The notes: generated from the letters alone by a model not told the origin. A stretch of DNA of 64,000 nt from Eutreptiella sp. 'Long Island Sound 2002' (GCA_964036045.1 OZ038392.1:35167330-35231329); one strand, 5' to 3'; counted from the stretch's first letter, positions 31,901-43,901 are shown. Numbers and translations are program-made.

Positions 31901-32942
31901 ATGCACGTGATTTAAGCATGACACAGCTGACACTGTACAGCACATGCATGTCATTATTTTCACAGGCACATCCACACCAACCTCAAGAACATGGTATTGC
32001 ATCACTGCGCATACATTGGGCATGTTGTCATCATGTGCTTTGTCTTTTACCAGAAGTGAAACACAACCATGAAATCAAGAAATTTTACATGTTTCCTCAA
32101 TCAACCCTGGCATCAGGAAGTTGTTTATCGCTAGCTGGCCAATATGTGCATTTTTGTCAGTTTGTTCAGTGGAGGGCTATTTCCAGGGAATGCCATGCAT
32201 GCAGTGCGCACACAATGCGAAGTTTTGGATGTCGGCAAATACTCGAACCCTAGTTTCGGCCCCTTTTCACAAGTTTTTGGTTCCGTACCAGGGTTTTTTT
32301 TATCTTCCTAAGCATTTAGGATGTGGCATATTTGAATTGTCAACCATTTTTGCCCATTTTTCAACCATTTTCCCTATTTCCTCCCCCTCACCCTTGCCAT
32401 GTATAATGGACAGGACCTTGGACGAATGGACTGTTTGCTGAAGGACCATGGAAGTATGTCTTGCACTTTTTGTTTGTGTCGGACACCTGACATGACAATC
32501 ACTATCACTCCCTTTTCTTCCACCTAGGCGGTACTGGGTATTGGGAGGGCAGCATTCTTCAGCCAGTTGTCTGCAAATTCGGAAACACCTGATCAATTAA
32601 CAGCATTACAAACCCGATTAGTTTCAAGATAGGTATAAACACGTCCTTGGGCGTATCTTGCCAGTCGACACCAGCTTGGAGGACTGTTAGGCTGCAGCAG
32701 GGGCTCATCAACGTTCCCAACACAACACACAGGAGCAGACTATTGTGGATCTGGTGGGGTATTTGAATGGGGTCACATGTACCCTGTCCCCCCCTTGCAA
32801 ACTCCCCCCCCTTGCAATCTCCCCCCCCCCCCCCCCACCCGGGAGACCGTCACTTCCATGTTTTTCTAGTTAACATGTATTGTGCTGGTTTGTGTTGCCC
32901 ATCTGGTTTACGCATGGCCTTGCATTGCTTTCCCATTTTTTC
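28945..32942. other. No confirmed gene
   Basis: Open frames are short. A possible first exon lies at 30872-30957 (MRRFQQYSSQGRRWMLPFN..., followed by CACAG|GTGCAC), but no partner exon was found. C-tracts occur near 30670 and 32820. Confidence 0.35.
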
Positions 32943-33223
32943 AAAGTGTGTTATTCTCGTACCCAGATCTTCTTCACCGTTCCTTTGGGTCCTCGATAAC
33001 ATTAGTGTTGGATGAAACACATTGGCACCCCATCAATGCGAAAGTCGCTTCACACGTGTTCTCTTTGCTTGCATCGGTGGAGGGCACCACAGTTTGCCTT
33101 GAAATACCCTTGCAATCTCCCCCCCCCCCCCCCCGGGAGACCGTCACTTGGCGACCGTCTCCCCCCCCCACCCGGGAGACCGTCACGCGCTAACCCGGGA
33201 GTTTGCAAGGGGGAGAAAGGGTA
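32943..33223 (+). repeat. Dispersed repeat D, copy 2 with truncated family gene end
   Basis: It matches 15449-15722. In frame it still reads FKVCYSRTQIFFTVPLGPR then TAA, the end of the dispersed gene family, followed by the same 3' flank and poly-C tract. The upstream part of the gene is absent, as expected of a 5'-truncated retrocopy or a fragment. Confidence 0.75.
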
Positions 33224-33677
33224 CCACCGGTGGGCTTTGCTTCTTCGCCATGCTACTGGACAGGTGACGGGTATTCTTGGGTGAGTATCCCAGCCTCTGC
33301 GTGCGCAGTACGCACGCAGTGCACACGCAGTGCAAGAACTTGGCCCCACATACAATTCTCACCCAGGCAAAGGGTTCAAGGGTTCAGGGAAGGACAGAGG
33401 CGCTGCCAGCTGCAGACAGCAACACAACCAGGTCATGCCACCCCTCCCCCCCCCGGGCCCCCTGTACCTCCAATTTTCATTTCCATCCCAATTCCTCACT
33501 CTCCAAGTAGGTCCCCCCCCCTGAGCCCGTGCAGGTGGCTGTGTTTAACAGGGTAAGTCTACCAATGGTTCCGTCTGCACTTTCGCTTAGTTCATCTGGT
33601 TCAGGTGTTAACCCCCCCCTCGCCCGCATTGTTTTCATGATGAATGTCAAGAGTCGCTGGTGCTGGTGCTTTTCCAG

Positions 33678-33916
33678 GGTACGAAATGAATGCCCACCGC
33701 AACCCTGTCTATGACTTCCACATTTTCTACCCGCAAGGTCCAAATGCATTCTAAGGCGGCTGCTTTCACTGGTGCACCGCAGACACCTCTGGAGATTTGC
33801 TTCAAGAAGGAGCTATCGCGATTGAAGTTGCCGGTTCCAGAGCCCTGGACCATGAGGCTGCGTTTCAAAAGAATCCAAGGATTGTGTTGTTGCTATTTAC
33901 ACGGCAGTTGGTTTGA
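33678..33916 (+). CDS. Two exons with a 45-nt intron, unknown product
   Basis: An acceptor (GCTTTTCCAG) at 33677 starts exon 33678-33737, which reads YEMNAHRNPVYDFHIFYPQ. The donor is CAAG|GTCCAA. A 45-nt intron (33738-33782, ending CACCGCAG) leads to an exon reading D-TSGDLLQEGAIAIEVAGSR then LDHEAAFQKNPRIV, with a TGA at 33914. Phase 1 is kept across the intron and the composition is globular. Without the splice both frames stop quickly. I do not recognise the protein; the last codons may hide a further donor. Confidence 0.45.
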
Positions 33917-35028
33917 GGCCACCACATAATGGTGAAGGCCACAACACGCCCTCGCACCACCAATTTCATTTTCCCCCGAGTCTTAGTGCTGCACCCTAGG
34001 ATCTCAATCGGCAACAACATCAGCCTCAACATCCACAACAACAGGCACATTTATCACGCAACAGGAACGAGAGTTGAAGCAGACCAGCCTTTCCAGCCCA
34101 TTTTCTGCATTAATTTGAAAACATTTTGGAGCCCGTTCCTCACGCACCCTGCAGAGGAAAAGGGCACGAGGGATTGATTTATCGATTTCAAGTCAGTTGC
34201 TCCTGGGTGGTCACAATTGTGCGGCATTTGGTTGACAGTGTGTCACACACAGGGAACGTTTCTGGCCCATTCCACATCTATGCTGATTTCAGCATTATTA
34301 TGGGTCAAGTTCAGGGATCTATGCCCACATCTGTGTCCACCTCCTCTTTTTTGGTCAATGTGGGTTCTGGAAGGTGTTGCCATCTCGTGCGGATATTTTG
34401 CAGCAGTCTGCTGTGTGGCAGCAAGGACAATTCTGTCAAACGTATTGTGCATGTGTTCAAACGTATGGTGCCTCTGTTCGTATCAGAGAATCCGAGCACC
34501 GCATTAAATTTCTCATTGTTGGGAGCATCAGCATCAGCAACATTGTAGGGCAGTGGGTTTTGGCTTGCAAAGAATCCAGATTTCTATGCAGATTGCAATG
34601 TTGTGAACACTGCAGGTGCAGTTGAGGCTGGGACAGTGATTCCGTGACGATTTTGTATTCCAGAATAACCTTGTTTGCATACAGTACCATGTTTCAAGTA
34701 GACAAATGCACACCTTGAATTGCATTGCCAGTGATGTTGTCAAGATCAACCTGGCTATCACAAAGCATCCTGGGCATTTTGAGGGGAATTTAGTTCAGAT
34801 TTGTCACTGTGCATTTTTGTTTCCTCCAGAGGGCAGGGTCGGGTAGCCATTTTTGCAGTGCATCCGTGCTTCCCCCAGGTTATCTCAAACTACCCATTGA
34901 TGGGAATGAGTCGCCATGATGGACGAATGACCCCCCCCCCCCCTCCACCCCGTTCACTTTCTGAGTGTCTATTTTTTTTCGGTGACATTCTTTGCACAAT
35001 GTCAAGGGCCACAGTGGCCTATTGAATT
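33917..35028. other. No recognisable gene; possible 5' flank of the LINE
   Basis: Nothing is supported as coding. A C-tract lies at 34930-34943 just before the first LINE ORF. Confidence 0.4.
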
Positions 35029-35385
35029 ATGTCACAAAGCAAACTGCCTGCTGAGCTCACTGAACATAGCAGCAACGAGGCAACTGCCTCGTCCACTTCC
35101 GCCCTAGACCAGTCGCCGCACGAGATCGCAGCTCACCGCATCGGAGGCCACCTCCCGCACTTCCTGGACCCGGATATCGTTAAGACCTACAAGCCGGTGT
35201 ACCTGGTGGCTGACTATCTCTACCCGACAACGACACGGGCGAACTATTTGTTGAAATACACCATCTACAAAGTTGTGCTGCCCTTCGACTACTTTTGGAT
35301 TTGGAGAATGTCCGCCTGGCACACCCCAGAGCAGACCTTCGTCATACTCCAAGAAGTGAGGCTCAATCCCGCCCTCCCTCAATAA
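35029..35385 (+). CDS. LINE-associated small ORF, 118 aa
   Basis: ATG to TAA, intact. The start is Ser/Thr-rich and polar (MSQSKLPAELTEHSSNEATA). The second half is aromatic-rich (VYLVADYLYP, LPFDYFWIWRMSAWH), perhaps membrane- or protein-binding. Its TAA is followed at once by the ATG of the next ORF (TAAATG), a compact arrangement typical of retroelement transcripts with reinitiation or coupled translation. I recognise no domain. Assignment to the LINE rests on position, strand and the absence of introns. Confidence 0.5.
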   Translation: MSQSKLPAELTEHSSNEATASSTSALDQSPHEIAAHRIGGHLPHFLDPDIVKTYKPVYLVADYLYPTTTRANYLLKYTIYKVVLPFDYFWIWRMSAWHTPEQTFVILQEVRLNPALPQ

Positions 35386-36897
35386 ATGTCTGACGCTGAG
35401 ATGCAAGTCGACGACCCTGTCGATAGGGGACTCCAACTCTCTGCTGAGCACAATGTCGTTGAACTGTGTGCGCACATCGCTCATCTGGACAAACAGCTTG
35501 AAGGCCTGCCTGACGTCCCTGACAATCAACAATCGAGATCAACATTGGTAAGCACTCGTGCGGACTCGCTTCTGGCTTTGCGCATGATCGCTAAACAATT
35601 TGATTCTGAGAAAGATTCCCCACTTGGTGTTGCCTGTGGCCAACTATTCGAGCTAATTTCTCAACTACAAGAAGTTGAACAGCAGTACACCGCCATAAGT
35701 CACAACGCATCGCAAAAGGCCAAAGATCAATTAAAGGCGCAATGGGACATGCTTACGACACAGGTTGCCACCTCGGAGAATAGTTTGGTGCAGCTCATCA
35801 AGTCCAACGAAATTTCTATTGTTTATTTCTATTGTCGAATATCTTGAGCTTCAAAAGGACATCATACAAAATCAACATCGCATCTTACGCGACCAGAGGA
35901 AACAACTCAATGCGCACATCGGCAAGATTGTGTACACCCCCACGCGGGACCCGAAGCGCTCTAAAGCTGCAGTGGATGATTCCGCTGAGTCCACCCAAAA
36001 TCTGCTACATAGTGGATATGATGGATACTGCTGTACCTAATGCAAATAGCCACGACGATGCCGGCAGCTACGAGGTACCTATGGTAACGTCGGAGAGTGT
36101 CCTTTTCGCACTTCCTACCGCCAATACGGTGGTTCTTGCCATTGACCCGCCAACTAGCCCCTATGATGCAGACTCCACTGGAGACTCGGATGTGCATAAC
36201 CAAGGCTGTGAGGTACCTATGGCAGCTGTGAGGTACCTATGGTACCGCTGGATGGATAGTGTGCCCTATGCATCTCCTACCACCAATACGGTGGTTCTTG
36301 CGAGTGACCTACCAACTAACCCCGATGATCCGAACTCCACTGGAGAATTCACGAGCCCGAAGGTTGACGATGAGCCAATGACGGCTCAAGGTCGCCTCAC
36401 CCAAATTACCACAAACAAGGTGCCTAGCACCCGAACATATGAAATGACCTACTAATGGTTGTCCGCTGTCCCGATTGGGCTCCGTGAACTTGACCCCACA
36501 CCCCCTGCGGCACCCCTTCGTGTGTGTGTAAAAAGAGGCGTGTTCATGGTATGGTTGGTTGTGTTTTGCATCCAACGCCCACCACTCACAGAAACTTGCA
36601 TCCCCCAAAAAAAAGGCACTTCCAAAAAGCCGCAAGAAGGTGGTGGCCAGTAGTGATACCAATAGCGACGCAACTGTCTCCACGCCTGCTTAGAAGGCAC
36701 CCAGTGATGGTGGGTCCGAGTCTACTACTGTTGCTACACCCATGGAGGTGCATCGGAGGAATCGGCATTGCCTAAATCTCTTTTGGCCACCCTATGTGTG
36801 TGGCCAATGTCACAAGACCGTGTACCTGTGGTGCATGCATTGTGAGGGGTGTGGCTTTTGCCCGCACACTTTGGAGTGTCAAGGAAATCTTTAAGAA
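35386..36897 (+). pseudogene. LINE coiled-coil / zinc-finger ORF, decayed
   Basis: The frame starts MSDAEMQVDDPVDRGLQLSA and has a helical, Gln/Leu/Glu-rich stretch (LFELISQLQEVEQQY) up to about 35800. It is broken by a 13-nt direct duplication (TTTCTATTGT at 35813 and 35826). The next frame resumes IVEYLELQKDIIQNQHRILR, and another begins at 36025 with two diverged copies of a VVLA(I/S)D..T.P.D...STG(D/E) segment. It ends with a basic SPKKKALPKSRKKV part, a TAG, and a Cys/His cluster VCGQCHKTVYLWCMHCEGCG then FCPHTLEC (36801-36890). The cluster has CxxC...CxxCxxCxxC spacing. This looks like an RNA-binding ORF1-type protein with a C-terminal zinc domain, inactivated by several lesions. Confidence 0.5.
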
Positions 36898-37122
36898 CAA
36901 ACACTCATGTCGTATCACTTTTACCATTTCTTCCCTGTCTTGGTATGAGGTACGACATGATCGGGTCGAGTCCGAGGGGTTTGCCCCCCCCCCCCCCCCT
37001 GGGGTGGCGGTCAAAACCTGCCCAATGTTTACCTGCGGACGCCACTTTTGAAAGAGCCACTTGTCCGTGTTAGGGTGGGCCCTTCCACAAACTAGGCGGC
37101 TGGAGGCCTGAGCCACGACAAC

Positions 37123-38643
37123 ATGAACACACTGGAGAAAATGCGAAAGGCCCAAGCCGACACTCTAAAACCTGATGAGGAAGATCCACTGCACACGGAT
37201 GAACAAATGCAGCTCATGCTACAATTTGGCTGGGACCAGACACCTCCCACAGTGTTACAGTCCTCCGTAAGATTCACCACTGAAGGTAAGCTTCAGTCAT
37301 GGGAAGGTCTCGATCAGATACCGGCTGATTTGCTTCCGTGTGTTCTGCCTAGCAACGAACTGAATCTGCTCATCTCGCTCAAAGATTCGGAGATATCACA
37401 GTTCTCTAAAATTTTCTCTTCCAAACTCTACTCATATGGCCCCCTGAAGCAAATCGACTTTCTCATTGAATTTCCAAATCAATCTTTCTCTTTTCAGCAA
37501 TGGTCCGAAAAACTGCATGAACGACTACCTTTATCCTTCGCCTCCATCAACCGCCTCTCTCATGCGGCTGTCTCTGCCTGCGGTACAAAAAGGCTTTATG
37601 TCATTGCCAGTGTTACACAAAAGTTTGTATCATTACAACTCAAACCTTTGCTGAACTCTGTCCGACTCATGACCAGGGGAGTCTCGCTGGAACGCCAGAC
37701 CATCTCCCTCCCTGAGGCTGCGCCCAACACGCGGGCTATTCATGTGCACGAAAAAGACGTCGCGTTTATTTTTGGGAAATTGGGAATTACCGGAAAAAAC
37801 TGTCGAAATGCTCTTGGTCCTGTCAATGTGCGTCCTACAACCTCCTCCCCTGGAGGGAGATCCAAAGTGTTCTGTTACGACATGGATGAGGTCAAGCATG
37901 CTAATTTGATTGGTGATTTTTCAAAGCTGGCTTTCTTTGCATCAATACCCATCTCAGTCTATGAAGGAGAGCCCTACGGGGATCGTGAGCTCGTTTTGGA
38001 AGTGTTTTACAAAAAAACTCACAAGGAGCAATATGCCACGTCCTTTTGGGCCTATGTTCACAAAGTCCTTAAGGACCACCGTATCGATCAATCCCTTTTC
38101 CCACTGCAAGTGGCAGGTTTCAACAAACTGCGCCTTGGCCTGCGCGATGATAATACCGTGGCAGCCTCTCTGGCTGGCCCACTAGTCGAATTTCGTGCAG
38201 CAGGCATCCTTTTGAAAAACGAAAAAACGGGGGAATGGTTCAACGGTCTGAGCAGCTCTGACTCGGAGTCCTCTCTCTCTACCTCTTCCACCTCCTCCAG
38301 GCAGTCCACCGTCACACAGGATATGGTCGTTTACAACGTACCGATCCGTTTCAATGACGCTGAGTTGTTAAAATTCTTGAATGACGCTGGTGTCCCCGCC
38401 CAAACTGTCGCCCCAAGCATCTGGAATCCGGGGAAATTTAACTGTACCGCATGGCGCATCCAGGGCGAGTTCCCTGATGACTTTTCCAATAAACTGTTAT
38501 GTGACGCATCAAAAAATATCACAATGACAATTGTGTCCATGTCAGAGTATCAACGCATGCGCAAAGACTCTCAGTCCTCACGGCAGAACCGCTCGGACAA
38601 CAGATCTTTCACCTATGCCAATGCTGCACATTCTAACACCTAG
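37123..38643 (+). CDS. LINE ORF1-like protein, 506 aa, RRM-like C-terminus
   Basis: A complete frame from ATG (MNTLEKMRKAQADTLKPDEE) to TAG. The N-terminal third is helical and polar. The middle is a globular domain (LNLLISLKDSEISQFSKIFS ... KVLKDHRI). The last 100 residues (DMVVYNVPIRFNDAELLKFL ... TAWRI) fit an RRM-like fold, as found in ORF1 proteins of L1-like elements, with a Ser/Arg/Asn-rich tail. It would bind the element's RNA and form the RNP. It precedes the endonuclease-RT ORF2 on the same strand, almost overlapping it. Unlike its neighbours it has no lesion, so it either decayed later or is still constrained. Confidence 0.6.
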   Translation: MNTLEKMRKAQADTLKPDEEDPLHTDEQMQLMLQFGWDQTPPTVLQSSVRFTTEGKLQSWEGLDQIPADLLPCVLPSNELNLLISLKDSEISQFSKIFSSKLYSYGPLKQIDFLIEFPNQSFSFQQWSEKLHERLPLSFASINRLSHAAVSACGTKRLYVIASVTQKFVSLQLKPLLNSVRLMTRGVSLERQTISLPEAAPNTRAIHVHEKDVAFIFGKLGITGKNCRNALGPVNVRPTTSSPGGRSKVFCYDMDEVKHANLIGDFSKLAFFASIPISVYEGEPYGDRELVLEVFYKKTHKEQYATSFWAYVHKVLKDHRIDQSLFPLQVAGFNKLRLGLRDDNTVAASLAGPLVEFRAAGILLKNEKTGEWFNGLSSSDSESSLSTSSTSSRQSTVTQDMVVYNVPIRFNDAELLKFLNDAGVPAQTVAPSIWNPGKFNCTAWRIQGEFPDDFSNKLLCDASKNITMTIVSMSEYQRMRKDSQSSRQNRSDNRSFTYANAAHSNT

Positions 38644-41600
38644 CAACCATGACTACGCTCTCAATGTGTCTTTCACCCCCCCCCACTGTCCAAGCCCCGT
38701 GCACAGAGCCCCCCACCGTATTCCTTTTCAGGCGCTAAATTTTGCACTTTCAATGCGAATGGTATTTTCACTAAAGACTCCGTCACTGAGGTATCTCGCC
38801 ATATTGAAATCACCAGGTTCTTTCACGGAAACAACATCCAGGTTATGGGGATACAAGAGCCGCATCTCTAGACACCAGATGATGTTGCAACCGCAATACA
38901 GCGCTTTTCGGACAAAAGCATCAGCTTTATCTGCAATTCACAGCTCTGTGGCACCCCCCGTGCCCGCGGGGCTGTAGCTCTCTTATACCACAAAAACTGG
39001 ACCTTGATCAGCTCATGGTCCTTCCACCCACGGTTTTTACATGCAAGCCTGGCTGACCTAGATGGCAATGTTCATATCTTCCTGGTTTCGCATTTTCATC
39101 ATCAAGCAGACATCCGCCTACAACAGTGGGAGTAGGTGACGGCTCTGTCGCCAGGCTGGCTGCACGATGACACTATTTTTCTGTCAGACCATAACTCCGT
39201 CATGCTCCCTATTCGTGATGTCGCCTCGCCACACCTGGGGTCTGAGCCCCTAGACACTGTCAAGGCGCGTGTTGCAGAGGCAGAATTTGTCAGTAGTCAC
39301 CACGTGATTGATGCCTATTGGGCGCTCCATGAAGGCCGACTCGACGACCTTCCCTTCGAAGGCTACACTTGCGGTTTTCCACGGCTGTCTCAGGCCCCCT
39401 CACATCCCGACATCTCTCCTAATGAAAGCGCCGTTCTGCCGGATAGACGGAGACACATTGATCGAATTTTGCTCCCCTCTTCCTACCTTCAGAACCTACT
39501 TGATTGCTATTGCACATTTTCGGGCGGCTCCGACCACAAAGTTGTTGTTGCCCGCATCGCGCCCCTCAAACATCACGCCAACAAGCTGAAACGCGGTCCA
39601 ACCGCATTTCTGTCCTGTGCCGTCACAGTTTCAGCCGTTGGGGAGAAACTAGAGGCTATCCCCACGGAAGGTTACGCACGCTGGGCCGATGCGCTCTCCC
39701 TCATACGCTCTTGTGCACTCCACTTTGAAGCAAAGCACAAGGGAGAGCACGGTTTTTCTGAAATTCAAGCACTCCTTATGGACTCTACAGTGCAACACCC
39801 CTCGCCAGGTGCCTGGGACTTGCTTCGCTCGCGAGGCTACAACACCACATCACCATCATCCGCCTACTCCATCCTCACAGCACTTGCTGAGCAAGAAAAT
39901 ACAGACAGAACAAGTCAAATTGTGCTGCAAAAGCTGAGGACTGTGCTAGACGATCCATACACTCTGCATCCTTGGAGAAGAAAACAAGACGCCTGGAGGC
40001 TTGTCAAGCAGCTTCAGCACAAACGTAAGTTACACAACTTGAGAAACAAATACGGACACATCATACAGGATTCAGAGGCACTCGCCGCAGAGATAGTCCA
40101 ATACTGGCAGCAGACCATGCGAGCAGAGGGTGCATCCGTCCCGGAATGCAAACGCTACCTCTTGCAATTTTTTTCGACAAAAACATGCCTCTCATGGTGA
40201 GCATGCTGGTACGCTCCCCGACGCAAGACCTAGTGGAGGCCGCACTGGACGGCCTCAACAAAAACTCTGCACCAAGTGCAGATGGAGCGCAGGCCTCCAT
40301 CTACTCAGCCTTCCGAGAGTTTTTTGTTCCTCTGATGCATGACATCTATCAGCATATTTTAAACAGGGGAGAATTGAACCCAGAGTGGTCTCAGGCCATT
40401 CTCAACCCCATCCCCAAAGCATTGGGCAGTGTGGGTGTTGCAGACCTCAGGCCGCTAGTCCTGCAAAACTGCTGCCACAAGTGGACATCCGCTATCCTGC
40501 TTTTGCAATTGCAAGACCTTGCTTCTGCTGTCACACCAATGCACCAGTCAGGCTTTATCAAAGGTCGTTACATCCGGAACACAGTTTGGCAGGCGTTTGA
40601 CTCATGGTCGTCCATGACACAAGGCTGTTTCGTTCCTATTGACTTTCAGAAAGCCTTTGATTCGGTCCCCCACGCCTATGCTCAGGCCTTTTTCGAAATG
40701 ATGACCTTGCCTGCAGATGTCACACGATTATTACTTGCATTGTTCACGGCTCAGATCATACCTGTCATACACGGCATACCCTTCAAGCAATATCCCATAA
40801 ACACAACATCGGAGGTGAGACAAGGCTGCCCACTCTCCCCCTCGATGTTCGCCATGCTCATTTCGCCTCTGGCTCTGAAACTCATTGCTATTTCACCACA
40901 TGTCTCCATTCTTTTATATGCATACGATTTACTTATCATCATTACACTGCCGCCTGATGAAGCTCACGCAATTTTGATACTGATCATGTCGGAAATGTCT
41001 TGCTTAACTGCACATACCGGCTTAAAAATGAACAAAGTCAAGTCAGCCATTCTTCTGAAAGGGGAATGGCCTCCACAATTGCAGGCTGCACTCACACAGT
41101 TGGGCCTACCTATCCAGAAGACAAATATCTGGGGATCCTGCTGGGACATGTCACCCCGGAACAGTCCTTTTCCCTCGCACTGAACAAGGCATCGGGCAGA
41201 GCCTACTCCATGCGTTCATGGGAACTGTCCCTCCCGGAGCGAATAGAGCTCTTGAAGCTCTGGATACTTCCCCTGTTGGTTCACCTTCCAGGGCAGTCTT
41301 TGCTGATGATAACGTTATCTCTACACTCACAGTCATCTATCACGTATCTCTGCATCTCAATTCCTGGGGCATCACGCAACCAATTCTCTCCCTCCCCAAA
41401 CAGCAGGGAGGCTATGCGCTGTCTGCACCTAAGGAATTTCCAGATTGGCAATTTTGCACGATTTTTGCACGCTTCCAGAACAATTCTTCACTCATTCCTT
41501 CAACTATTGTCAGCGGCTTCTAGCCTTTTCGGATCAAACATGGAATCGTCCTCGACACCACGTCTACAGTCACTTTCCAGATGGGGATTAACATGGTGTG

Positions 41601-42748
41601 GAACACCATGCCATACCTAGCTTGGTCTGCCCGCGCGTTTTCGTTGCTCAAGCCACACATCCCACAAGCACCCCTTTCCATGCTCGCCTACACCACCCCG
41701 CTCTGGCACCATCATTCATTTCGCAATCAGCACAATCAAACGTACTATTGCCCACAGCTAATCCGAGGTGGCATCCTAACAGTGGGCAGCCTGCTGAAGG
41801 AGGACACCCTTTTCTCCCGGCTTGCACCCAGTTGGCAACCCATCTACCGGGCGGCCATCCTGCGCCTAGCTACATCACAGCCACCGTTGCCACCGGCGTA
41901 TCCAGACAGATACCCAGAACTCCCAGACAGATCGTACTAGGTCAAATTGACACTAAGCTCCTGAGCTATGTATCCTATCCCTATGATTTTGAGCCTAGGC
42001 AGGAACAGAAAGTATGGAAAGCATGGTGGCGCTGCAATCTTCCTTCAGATTTGAAAGACTTTGTCCATGCCCTGTGGGAGCGCCTGCCAGTCGGGCACAG
42101 ACAGGCAAACTGGAAGCCACTCGAAAACTGTTGTCCCCTGGACGGCTCCCTAGAGACAGTACGGCACTCCCTGCTACACTGTCGGTACCTACCAGTGGCC
42201 TATGACACCATAGCCAAATGCTTCCCAGATTGGGGTTCGGGAGTCCTAGGCATTCAACGACTGATTGACAGTGAACCAGCCAGTTCACTTCAAACCCCTG
42301 TTGGCAGCCTTGCGCGGACTGCTATTTATGCCTCATGGTTGGTCCGTTGCATTGTAAAATACCATCCGGAGGCACGTCATACCTTCCAATTCTTTTTAAA
42401 ACGCTGGTTGGTGGTGCTGCGCTCACTTGCACAAGCGCGGTGCTATACACACATTTCTGTGGATCAAATAAAACTTTTCATTGCGGGCATTCAATCTTTG
42501 CAACATGGAGCCCTCGCACACCCATCCCTCATCATCACCCCCCCCCCCCTCCCCCGCCCCCACCGGCGGCGGCCAAGGCTCAACGCCGACTAGAACGCAA
42601 ACAAGAACGAGCATCAGAGCTGAAGCAGTTGCTTCCCACACTTTCAAATGAAGGCTACACGCTAGTCTTCACCGATGGCTCGTCCGAGTTAGTTCCTGGC
42701 ATTGGTAGAGTAGCAGGTTATGCAATTCTCTCCTCTGATTTATTGTTG

Positions 42749-42756
42749 ATCCCCGC
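42749..42756 (+). repeat. 8-bp target duplication, left copy (ATCCCCGC)
   Basis: Matches ATCTCCGC at 44233-44240 with one change. Keeping one copy makes the RNase H frame read SDLLLISAYLPVHL without a break. Confidence 0.8.
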
Positions 42757-42879
42757 CACGGGTGGGCCGTCTCCTCGGTCCAGGTACGCAACCCCCCGCC
42801 CCCCCCTCCGGGCCCACTTAGTTACCAAGGGTCAATGGCTACTAGCCATACATAGGGTGGCGCCGAACGCGTCAAAAAT

Positions 42880-43340
42880 TTTGTCCACTTTGCTGGGGAC
42901 CCCCGAGAATGCAGGGGTGAGGTAGCATTTCCGCCCTCTTTTGGGCCCCAACCGTCCGGTGCTATTGACGAAACCTGGACAATCTTTGAATCCACGCTTT
43001 GTTGTGTGGTGCATAATGGTGACCCCCGGCTTAGGTTTTGAGTTTTGATTTTGTTCCCTTTGTTGGGGATCCCCGAGAATGCAAGGGTGATGTAGCATTT
43101 CCGCCCTCTTTTGGGCCCCAACCGTCCGGTGCTATTGACGAAACCTGGACAATCTTTGAATCCACGCTTTGTTGTGTGGTGCATCATGGTGACCCCCGGC
43201 TTAGGTTTTGAGTTTTGATTTTGTTCCCTTTGTTGGGGACCCCCGAGAATGCAGGGGTGATGTAGCATTTCCGCCCTCTTTTGGGCCCCAACCGTCCGGT
43301 GCTATTGACGAAACCGGGACAATCTTTGAATCCGCGCTTT
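42880..43340 (+). repeat. 172-bp satellite units inside TIR element copy 1
   Basis: About 2.7 units (anchors GAGAATGCA near 42905, 43075 and 43247) share GCCCTCTTTTGGGCCCCAAC and TTGAATCCACGCTTTGTTG with the array at 20944-22265. They carry fixed differences (CCGTCCGG for CCTTCCGG, GACGAAAC for GAGGAAAC), so the two arrays were homogenised separately. Confidence 0.92.
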
Positions 43341-43372
43341 GTTGCATGAGATATGTCTTTGCCGTGTTTCTT

Positions 43373-43440
43373 GCCTCCTCCTCCTCCTCCTCCTCCTCCT
43401 CCTCCTCCTCCTCCTCCTCCACCTCCTCCTTCTCCTCCTC
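43373..43440 (+). repeat. (CTC)n microsatellite
   Basis: About 20 CTC triplets with few interruptions. The minus strand gives a poly-Glu frame, which I treat as an artefact. Confidence 0.9.
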
Positions 43441-43634
43441 CACAGAGGCATAATCAGGTGCACAGCGCACACGCCCTTTGGAGAGTGTAGGACAGCGCAG
43501 GAAAGTGGAGTTGTCATGCACACGGCCCAGAAAGCAGCGAAATATAAGTGTCTCTGATTCCGACTCGTCGTCGGAGGGAGATCTTTTTAAGTGAGCCGTG
43601 GGCGAAATGGAAAAAAAAAGGGACGGAACGAGGT

Positions 43635-43825
43635 GTATTTGTGTATATGGCAAAGGAAAAAAAAACCTACTACTATAGAGCGGTACTTGTGTGTACGGCG
43701 AAGGAAAAAAAACTGATTGCCATAGAGCAGTACTTGTGTGTACGGCGAAGGAAAAAAAAACCTGTTCCCATAGAGCAGTACTTGTGTGTACCGCGAAGGA
43801 AAAAAAAACTAATCGGGTGCTTCGT
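43635..43825 (+). repeat. 48-bp tandem repeat, 4 units
   Basis: Units begin at 43635, 43683, 43730 and 43778 (GTACTTGTGTGTACGGCGAA, then GGAAAAAAAA and a variable end with CATAGAGCA). They lie just upstream of a TATA box at 43894. Confidence 0.85.
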
Positions 43826-43893
43826 AGGCCTGGGCAACCTGCCAGGCACCCAGCCGCTCTCCAGTGTGACGGGCCGTGTCGGAGAGGACAGCA

Positions 43894-43901
43894 TATATAA
43901 A
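43894..43901 (+). promoter_or_regulatory. Candidate TATA box (TATATAAA)
   Basis: A perfect TATATAAA lies about 70 bp after the four 48-bp repeats, with a GC-rich stretch following. Layout (tandem upstream motifs, TATA, GC-rich start region) resembles a Pol II promoter facing the right end of the TIR element. No frame follows, so any transcript would be non-coding or would run into LINE sequence. Confidence 0.35.
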
